From Opitutales bacterium (GTDB taxonomy: Bacteria; Verrucomicrobiota; Verrucomicrobiia; Opitutales; Opitutaceae), in contig JAJFLS010000092.1 of NCBI GenBank assembly GCA_021772595.1, positions 1 to 6,335 of the forward strand: DNA of 6,335 bases, given 5' to 3'. The notes beneath the pieces are model-generated. The model had not been told where the DNA came from and did not search any database. It worked only from the letters and a program-made list of their open reading frames with translations. Shown one piece after another: positions 1 through 4,757 of this stretch. How positions within the stretch are numbered: the stretch's first letter is position 1; each line of letters opens with the position of its first letter. Made by a program: the position numbers and the translations under genes.

Positions 1-183
1 GGCGCGGTCGAGGATGACGTAGGACGCGTACTCGAGGAACCAGTTTTGATAGGACTGGGCGAGTGGGGCGTCGTCGTTGCTGGGTTCTGCGTGCGCGGCT
101 TCCGGGGAAATCTCTTGACACTCGGAATCGTCGAAATCGAAGGTTTCCTGGTCTTTTACGGTTTTCTTTTTGCGTGGGCTCAT
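1..183 (-). CDS. parC: DNA topoisomerase IV subunit A (ParC), N-terminal fragment cut by window edge
   Basis: Topoisomerase IV subunit A cuts and rejoins DNA and, with ParE, separates linked daughter chromosomes. Only the first 61 codons are present; the gene continues beyond the left edge, so the catalytic tyrosine and C-terminal domain are not visible. Identification rests on the segment QNWFLEYASYVILDRA (residues 46-61), which matches the conserved start of the GyrA/ParC breakage-reunion domain (compare YSMYVIMDRA in E. coli ParC), and on its position directly after parE. The ATG at 183 opens with a basic patch (SPRKKK), followed by an acidic, low-complexity stretch up to about residue 42, a longer leader than in E. 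coli ParC. No clear Shine-Dalgarno sequence precedes it. The 33-bp gap from the parE stop suggests one transcript. GyrA is the alternative, but pairing with a ParE-type subunit favours ParC. Confidence 0.88.
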   Translation of the reverse strand, partial: MSPRKKKTVKDQETFDFDDSECQEISPEAAHAEPSNDDAPLAQSYQNWFLEYASYVILDRA

Positions 184-216
184 CGTGCGTGTTTCGGCGA
201 GTCGAGTGGCTGGAGG

Positions 217-2064
217 CTACGATGCGGCTTCGACCAAGTCCTTCTCCACATGGAGGTTATCGATGATGAAGCTCTGGCGGTCTGGCGTGTTCTTGCCCAT
301 GTAGAAGGTCAGGAGTTCGTCGATGTTGTGGAGATGATTCATGGTGACCGGATCGAGTTTCATTTTCGGGCCGATGAAGGTGGCGAATTCGTCTGGCGAG
401 GCTTCGCCGAGTCCTTTGAAGCGGGTGATCTCGGCGGTCTTGCCGAGCTTATCCAGGGCCTTTTCTTTCTGGGCGTCGGTGTAGCAGTAGATGGTTTTCT
501 TCTTGTTGCGGACGCGAAATAGGGGCGTTTGCAGAATGTAGAGATGCCCCTGGCGGATGAGGTCTGGGAAGAATTGGAGAAAGAAGGTTATCAATAAGAG
601 CCGGATGTGCATGCCGTCGACGTCGGCGTCGGTGGCGATGACGACCTTGTTGTAGCGGAGTCCGTCGAGGCTTTCCTCAATGTCCAGGGCGCTTTGGAGG
701 CAGTTGAATTCGTCGTTCTGGTAGACGATCTTCTTGCTGAGGCCAAAGGCGTTGAGCGGTTTTCCTTTCAGGCTGAAGACGGCCTGCGTGTTGACGTCGC
801 GGGTTTTGGTGATCGATCCGCCGGCCGAGTCGCCCTCGACGATGAAGAGCATGGATTCGTTCGCGAGCTTGTGTTTGGTGTTCAGGTGGGCGCGGCAGTC
901 GCGGAGCTTCTTGTTGTGGAGATTGACCTTCTTCGCCTGCTCGCGGGCGAGCTTGCGGATGCCGGAGAGTTCCTTTCGCTCTTTTTCGCTGGCGACGATT
1001 TTTTGTTGGATCGCCTTAGCGGTTTCGGGGAACTGGTGGAGATGGAGGTCGAGCTCCTTCTTTATGAAGCTGTTGATGAAGTTGCGGATCGTCGGGCCTT
1101 TGGTGCCCATGTTTTGCGAGCCGAGCTTGGTCTTGGTCTGGCTTTCGAACACGGGTTCCTGCACGCGTATCGCGATCGAGGATACAATGGAGGCACGAAT
1201 GTCGGAGGCGTCATAGTCCTTTTTGAAGAACTCGCGAATGGTCTTTACGATCGACTCGCGGAAAGCGCCCTGGTGGGTGCCTCCCATGGTGGTATGCTGT
1301 CCGTTGACAAAGGAGTAGTACTCCTCGCTGTAGTGCGTGCCATGGGTCATGGCGACTTCGATGTCGTCCCCTTTGAGATGGATGATCGGGTAAAGGATGT
1401 CGCCTGAGAGGTTGTTCTCGAGAAGGTCTTTGAGACCGTTTTCGGAGCGAATGGTCTTGCCGTTTAGCGAGAGGATCAGGCCTGTGTTGAGGTAGGCGTA
1501 GTTCCAGAGCATCGTCTCGATGAAGGGCAGCTGGTACCTGAAGCCTTTGAAGATCTTCTCGTCGGGAGTGAACTCGATGTAGGTGCCGTTTTTCTCGTCG
1601 GTCTTTTGTTGGCGACTTTCGGAGTCGAGTTCGCCTTTGGCGAAAATCGCCTGCTTCATCTTCCGCTCGCGGTAGGATTCGGCGAGGAAGTAGCTGGAAA
1701 GCGCGTTGACGGCTTTGGAGCCGACGCCGTTCAGCCCGACGCTTTTCTGGAAAGTCTCGCTGTCGTATTTGGCGCCAGTATTGATCTTCGAGACGCAATC
1801 GACGACTTTACCGAGCGGGATGCCGCGCCCGAAGTCCCGCACCGCGACGACGTCTTCGCCGATGGTGATGTCGATCCGTTTCCCGTGGCCGCTGGAGTGC
1901 TCGTCGATCGAGTTGTCGATAATCTCTTTGAGCAAGACGTATATGCCGTCGTCGGCCGAGGCGCCGCTGCCGAGCTTGCCGATGTACATTCCCGGGCGCA
2001 GTCGAATGTGCTCCCGTGGGCTTAGGGACTTTATGCTCGATTCGGTGTAATTCGATTCTGCCAT
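217..2064 (-). CDS. parE: DNA topoisomerase IV subunit B (ParE), ATPase subunit
   Basis: This subunit binds and hydrolyses ATP to drive strand passage by the ParC2ParE2 complex, which unlinks and relaxes DNA. The 615-aa product has the whole family plan. The GHKL ATPase domain has KEIIDNSIDE (46-55, catalytic Glu47 and Mg-binding Asn51), DFGRGIP (77-83) and the GLNGVGSKAVN lid (110-120). The transducer domain has VNGQHTT (253-259) and the QTK loop (309-311). The TOPRIM domain has EGDSAGG (410-416) and DADVD (479-483). RFKGLGE follows at 548-554. It lacks the large TOPRIM insertion of E. coli-type GyrB, and 615 aa fits ParE rather than an 800-aa GyrB. Wording such as HIRLRPGMYIGKLG resembles the Bacteroidota-type ParE. 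The ATG at 2064 begins about 18 residues before the conserved RPGMYIG region and lacks a Shine-Dalgarno. It is divergent from the methyltransferase gene and probably co-transcribed with parC. All key residues are intact. Confidence 0.94.
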   Translation of the reverse strand: MAESNYTESSIKSLSPREHIRLRPGMYIGKLGSGASADDGIYVLLKEIIDNSIDEHSSGHGKRIDITIGEDVVAVRDFGRGIPLGKVVDCVSKINTGAKYDSETFQKSVGLNGVGSKAVNALSSYFLAESYRERKMKQAIFAKGELDSESRQQKTDEKNGTYIEFTPDEKIFKGFRYQLPFIETMLWNYAYLNTGLILSLNGKTIRSENGLKDLLENNLSGDILYPIIHLKGDDIEVAMTHGTHYSEEYYSFVNGQHTTMGGTHQGAFRESIVKTIREFFKKDYDASDIRASIVSSIAIRVQEPVFESQTKTKLGSQNMGTKGPTIRNFINSFIKKELDLHLHQFPETAKAIQQKIVASEKERKELSGIRKLAREQAKKVNLHNKKLRDCRAHLNTKHKLANESMLFIVEGDSAGGSITKTRDVNTQAVFSLKGKPLNAFGLSKKIVYQNDEFNCLQSALDIEESLDGLRYNKVVIATDADVDGMHIRLLLITFFLQFFPDLIRQGHLYILQTPLFRVRNKKKTIYCYTDAQKEKALDKLGKTAEITRFKGLGEASPDEFATFIGPKMKLDPVTMNHLHNIDELLTFYMGKNTPDRQSFIIDNLHVEKDLVEAAS

Positions 2065-2078
2065 CTGTTGAAGTGGAT

Positions 2079-2105
2079 AGGATAAAGAGCGCGGCGCGAA
2101 ATCAA
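2079..2105 (-). promoter_or_regulatory. possible sigma-70-like promoter for parE-parC
   Basis: On the minus strand, TTGATT (2105-2100) resembles a -35 box and TATCCT (2084-2079) a -10 box. They are separated by only 15 bp, shorter than the usual 16-18. A shifted -10 candidate, CTATCC (2080-2075), would give 19 bp. Transcription from here would leave a leader of only a few nucleotides before the parE ATG, consistent with the absence of a ribosome binding site. This is a weak call from sequence resemblance alone. Confidence 0.2.
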
Positions 2106-2153
2106 GCGGGAATGTCGTACTCCGAGAAGATAAAGATTGTTTTACGCCAGAAT

Positions 2154-2174
2154 CGGTCGCGAGTTCGCCGACCG
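2154..2174. repeat. small bulged inverted repeat overlapping the large palindrome
   Basis: The sequence can fold with CGGTC (2154-2158) against GACCG (2170-2174) and GCGA (2159-2162) against TCGC (2165-2168), with a GT loop and one bulged C. Its right arm is also the first six bases of the 38-bp palindrome, so the two folds exclude each other. It could be incidental in GC-rich DNA; no function is assigned. Confidence 0.45.
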
Positions 2175-2206
2175 TTTAAATTACAACGTTGTAATTTAAA
2201 CGGTCG
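2169..2206. repeat. perfect 38-bp palindrome between divergent genes
   Basis: Nineteen bases from 2169 (CGACCGTTTAAATTACAAC) are followed with no spacer by their exact reverse complement, ending at 2206. The ends are GC-rich and the middle is AT-rich around a central AACGTT. It lies about 104 bp from the parE start and 98 bp from the methyltransferase start, nearly midway. A terminator is unlikely because both neighbours are transcribed away from it and no T-tract follows directly on either strand. A dimeric regulator's binding site is possible: a central CG inside a dyad is common in LacI-family operators. A dispersed palindromic repeat or cruciform-forming site is equally possible. The symmetry is certain; the role is not. 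Confidence 0.9.
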
Positions 2207-2295
2207 AGTGTCGCAGGGAGCGTTTTCTCTTTACAAGGATGGCGGTGGGCTTTGGTTTGCGGCCTTTCTTTTTTTCTCCTGTTTCGCCTTCTTTC

Positions 2296-2301
2296 TATAG
2301 T
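2296..2301 (+). promoter_or_regulatory. -10-like TATAGT just before the methyltransferase start
   Basis: TATAGT matches five of six bases of the sigma-70 -10 consensus but ends only three bases before the ATG at 2305, and no convincing -35 box is seen 16-18 bp upstream. If used, transcription would start at or just inside the start codon, meaning leaderless or nearly leaderless mRNA. The match may be chance in a T-rich stretch. Confidence 0.2.
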
Positions 2302-2304
2302 ATT

Positions 2305-3126
2305 ATGAGTGACAACGCTCCTTCAGCCGATCGATCGACAAATGACCGCGCGTTGCGTTTCTACCGCGATGTTCTGGGTCTCGAACGGCTCCACTACGGA
2401 ATGTGGCTGCCGGATGACGAGCTGACGATGGACTCTCTCAAGGCGGCTCAAAAGCGCTACGAGGATTTTCTCATCGATAGCATTCCGGAAGGCGCTCGAC
2501 GGGTGTTGGACGTGGGTTGCGGCACGGGCGAACTTTGCATGAATCTGAAAGCCCGCGGCTACGAGGTCGAAGGACTTTCGCCGGACATCAATCAGAAGAA
2601 GGTGTTTGCTGAGAAGGTGGAAGCTCCTTTCCATTTCACTCGTTTCGAGGATTCGCAATTGGAAGGTGGATACGACGTGATCATTATGAGCGAGTCGTGC
2701 CAGTACATTCCGATCGACCGAGTTTTCGAAGTTGCGGCGAAGTCGTTGAAGCCGGGCGGCTATCTGATGGTGTGCGACTATTTCGTTCTCGATCAGAATG
2801 CGGGTGAGCTCTCCAAGAGTGGTCACGACTATGACGCTTTTTTGAAGGGCGTGGTGGACAGTCCGTTTGAGATCGAAACGCGGAGGGACGTTACGCCGGA
2901 CATTCGCAAGACTCTGGAGATCGCGGACGATTGGGCGGAGAAGATCTTGCTCGGTGCGGATATCTTGACGGAGAAATTCCGAAATCGAAATCCGTTTCTC
3001 TGGAAGCTAGCCCAGAGGTTTTTTGGGAAGAAATACGAAAAGGCGATCGCACAGCGAGTGCTTCTCGACGCGGATAAATTCAGCGCCGTAAAGAAGTACG
3101 AGTTCTTTTTGTTCAAGCTAGGGTGA
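2305..3126 (+). CDS. class I SAM-dependent methyltransferase, substrate unknown
   Basis: The 273-aa product transfers a methyl group from S-adenosylmethionine to an unidentified acceptor and is probably cytoplasmic, having no signal peptide or clear membrane segment. The Rossmann-fold SAM site is clear: motif I VLDVGCGTG (67-75), the strand-2 end LSPD (91-94), YDVIIMSE (123-130) and the post-motif LKPGGYLMV (148-156). An N-terminal region with LHYGMW (29-34) and a C-terminal region rich in Lys, Phe and aromatic residues (about 205-273) flank the core and probably shape the substrate pocket. The layout recalls UbiE/MenG, tocopherol or cyclopropane-type methyltransferases, but no substrate motif settles which. 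I chose the ATG at 2305 (MSDNAPS). An in-frame ATG at 2239 would add 22 hydrophobic, Phe-rich residues without a properly spaced ribosome site. The gene is divergent from parE and convergent with purD, giving no pathway clue. Confidence 0.87.
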   Translation: MSDNAPSADRSTNDRALRFYRDVLGLERLHYGMWLPDDELTMDSLKAAQKRYEDFLIDSIPEGARRVLDVGCGTGELCMNLKARGYEVEGLSPDINQKKVFAEKVEAPFHFTRFEDSQLEGGYDVIIMSESCQYIPIDRVFEVAAKSLKPGGYLMVCDYFVLDQNAGELSKSGHDYDAFLKGVVDSPFEIETRRDVTPDIRKTLEIADDWAEKILLGADILTEKFRNRNPFLWKLAQRFFGKKYEKAIAQRVLLDADKFSAVKKYEFFLFKLG

Positions 3127-3146
3127 GGTTGAAAAGAGGTTTTTTT

Positions 3147-3303
3147 GCCCACGGTTCACACGGATTTACGCGGATCTATTGGAAACAGTTCAATATCCTC
3201 ACATCAAGTTTCAGGTGACGTATCCTCTCGGTCAGGCTACGCCGAAGCTTTCATCCTAAACTAGACCTTCATCCATCCGTGGAAATCCGTGTGATCTGTG
3301 GGC
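3147..3303. repeat. 157-bp element with imperfect inverted ends built from 9-10 bp units
   Basis: The left arm 3147-3175 and right arm 3275-3303 are inverted copies of 29 bases with four mismatches. Read on the right arm, the unit ATCCGTGG recurs as ATCCGTGTG and ATCTGTGGG at 3275, 3285 and 3294, so each arm is itself three tandem units with a period near one helical turn. The 99-bp interior has no ORF of note and two copies of TATCCTC (3194 and 3221). It fills most of the gap between two convergent genes. A T7 run (3140-3146) lies outside the left arm, but no stem-loop precedes it, so I do not call a terminator. It may be a short non-autonomous mobile or dispersed intergenic repeat; no transposase or convincing target-site duplication is visible. 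Confidence 0.7.
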
Positions 3304-3342
3304 GGAAATTGATTGCTGACTGGCTTCGTCTCGGGACGCGGA

Positions 3343-4632
3343 TCAAGCGCGGTTGAGCTCTTTGGCTCCGATGTCGCGGCGCAGGAATTTGGATTTGAAA
3401 TCGATCTTGTCGCAGAGAGCGTAGGCTTTTTCGGACGCTTCGCCGAGAGTGGCGCCGAGAGCGGTGACGCCGAGGACGCGTCCGCCATTGGTGACGATGT
3501 CGCCGTTGTCCGCGGTTTTGGTGCCGGCGTGGAAGATGACTTCGTTCTCGCCGACCGTATCGGGAAAATGGATCGTTTCGCCTTTCGGATAGCTGCCGGG
3601 GTAGCCGGCCGAAGCGAGGACGACGACCATGGCGTATTCGTCTTTCACTTTCACGCTAAGCTGTCCAAGTTCGCCTTTGGCTGCGGCGAGCATGATTTCA
3701 ACGGGATCGGTTTCGAGGCGCGTGATCAATACCTGCGATTCGGGGTCGCCGAAGCGTGTGTTGTACTCCAGCACTTTCGGGCCGGTTGGAGTCATCATGA
3801 GCCCGATGAAAAGCGTGCCTCGAAAATCGATACCTTCGGCCGCAATTCCGTCGACGCTTGGTTTCACTATTTCCGCTTCGATTTTTCGCATCATTGCGTC
3901 GTCGATCAAATCCGCGGGCGAGTAGGCTCCCATGCCGCCGGTATTCGGGCCTTTGTCGCCTTCGTAGGCCTGCTTGTGGTCTTGGCTGGTCGGCAGGATC
4001 ACATAGTCGCTTCCGGAAACGATGACGTGGATGGAGGTTTCTTCGCCGAAGAGGCATTCTTCGATGAGCACGCTTTTGCCGCTGTCGCCGAAGGCGCCGC
4101 CGTCGATCATGTCGGTGACGGTTTGAGTCGCGGTTTCGTGGTCTTCGGCTATGATGACGCCTTTGCCGGCGGCGAGCCCGTCAGCTTTGACGACGATCGG
4201 GTAGGATGCGGTGCCCAGGTATTCGATCGCAGAAGCGGCGACGTCGAAATTCGCGGCGGCTCCTGTGGGGATGTTGTATTTTAGAAGTAGCTCCTTCGTG
4301 TAAGTCTTGCTGCCTTCGAAGCGCGCGCCGTCGGCTTTGGGGCCGTAGGCAAGGATGTCTTTCTCGATGAGTCGATCGACGAGGCCGAGGCAGAGCGGCA
4401 CCTCGGGGCCGATGATCACGAAACCGACGTTCTCGGAAACCGCGAGTTCGACGAGGGCGTCGATGTCGTCTGCGGCGACCGAAACGCAGTCGCAGTTTTG
4501 GGCCATTCCGGGATTGCCGGGAGCGGCGAGGATCCTGCCGATGAGAGGGCTATCGACGCATGCTTGGGCGAGAGTGTGTTCGCGGCCGCCGGAGCCGACG
4601 ATGAGAGCGGTGAGAGGAGCTTGATCTGACAT
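3343..4632 (-). CDS. purD: phosphoribosylamine-glycine ligase (GAR synthetase, PurD)
   Basis: This cytoplasmic ATP-grasp enzyme joins phosphoribosylamine to glycine using ATP, the second step of de novo purine synthesis. The 429-aa product has the same length as E. coli PurD and all family signatures. These are VGSGGREH (12-19), APGNPG (37-42) and GPEVPL (75-80). Further on come the ATP-binding loop KADGLAAGKGV (149-159), the substrate and ATP segment QDHKQAYEGDKGPNTGGMGA (217-236), the metal-binding EYNTRFGDPE (289-298) and a C-terminal RRDIG (418-422). I start at the ATG at 4632 because it begins eight residues before the N-terminal beta strand. The frame stays open upstream, but that part is Arg/Pro-rich and unlike PurD. 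Only a GGA touching the start resembles a ribosome site. The gene is downstream of the propeller gene on the same strand, separated by a probable terminator, so it likely has its own promoter. No other pur gene is in view. Confidence 0.97.
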   Translation of the reverse strand: MSDQAPLTALIVGSGGREHTLAQACVDSPLIGRILAAPGNPGMAQNCDCVSVAADDIDALVELAVSENVGFVIIGPEVPLCLGLVDRLIEKDILAYGPKADGARFEGSKTYTKELLLKYNIPTGAAANFDVAASAIEYLGTASYPIVVKADGLAAGKGVIIAEDHETATQTVTDMIDGGAFGDSGKSVLIEECLFGEETSIHVIVSGSDYVILPTSQDHKQAYEGDKGPNTGGMGAYSPADLIDDAMMRKIEAEIVKPSVDGIAAEGIDFRGTLFIGLMMTPTGPKVLEYNTRFGDPESQVLITRLETDPVEIMLAAAKGELGQLSVKVKDEYAMVVVLASAGYPGSYPKGETIHFPDTVGENEVIFHAGTKTADNGDIVTNGGRVLGVTALGATLGEASEKAYALCDKIDFKSKFLRRDIGAKELNRA

Positions 4633-4694
4633 TCCGATTCGATTTAGAAAGCGCGCGATTCGGGAAAGCAACGAAAAGATGGGCGAGTTAGGAA

Positions 4695-4736
4695 AAGTGG
4701 CCACGCCGTCCCGCAAGCGGGACGGCGTGGCCACTT
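4695..4736 (-). terminator. strong stem-loop, probable terminator of the beta-propeller gene
   Basis: A perfect 19-bp stem pairs 4695-4713 with 4718-4736, leaving a four-base loop. Transcribed on the minus strand the loop is CUUG closed by a G-C pair, a known stable tetraloop, and the stem runs into a short U tract (CCACUUUUCC). It begins 22 bp after the stop of the propeller gene and ends 62 bp before purD, so it probably ends the former transcript. The long, perfect, GC-rich stem is stronger than most simple terminators and also resembles dispersed REP-like palindromes, so it may be a repeat doing terminator duty. The plus-strand direction has no T tract. Confidence 0.7.
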
Positions 4737-4752
4737 CGAGAATTCGAAGTGG
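4731..4752. repeat. 9-bp inverted repeat overlapping the terminator stem
   Basis: CCACTTCGA (4731-4739) and TCGAAGTGG (4744-4752) are exact inverted copies around a GAAT spacer. The first six bases are also the end of the terminator stem, so in RNA this small hairpin and the full 19-bp stem compete at their base. It starts five bases after the stop codon of the propeller gene in that gene's reading direction. Confidence 0.7.
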
Positions 4753-4757
4753 TCTTG

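Noticed and set aside
607..1407. Plus-strand open frame opposite parE (266 codons), with others at 46-522 and 1606-2025
   Set aside because: These are antisense to the intact parE and parC frames, and the products are low-complexity with no domain signature.
1211..1798. Minus-strand open frame of 195 codons inside parE in another frame
   Set aside because: The product is dominated by Arg, Pro, His and Leu, typical of a frame-shifted reading of a GC-rich gene. parE itself is uninterrupted.
217..2064. Assignment of this gene as gyrB
   Set aside because: The product is 615 aa without the GyrB TOPRIM insertion and is followed by a ParC-type start, so topoisomerase IV fits better. A search of the rest of the genome for a separate gyrB would settle it.
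2239..2304. Earlier in-frame ATG for the methyltransferase
   Set aside because: It would add 22 Phe-rich residues unlike the family. The AAGG before it touches the ATG rather than sitting at normal spacing, so the start at 2305 is preferred.
3140..3146. T7 run after the methyltransferase stop as a rho-independent terminator
   Set aside because: No stable stem-loop directly precedes the T run on the plus strand; the nearby inverted repeat lies downstream of it with a 99-bp interior.
3147..3303. CRISPR-like array from the 9-10 bp units
   Set aside because: The units are adjacent without spacers, far shorter than CRISPR repeats and arranged in inverted blocks, and no cas gene is present.
3313..4284. 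Long plus-strand open frame opposite purD (323 codons)
   Set aside because: It lies wholly antisense to a clearly identified purD and its translation is biased to Gly, Asp, Phe and Val without recognisable motifs. Such frames are expected opposite GC-rich genes.
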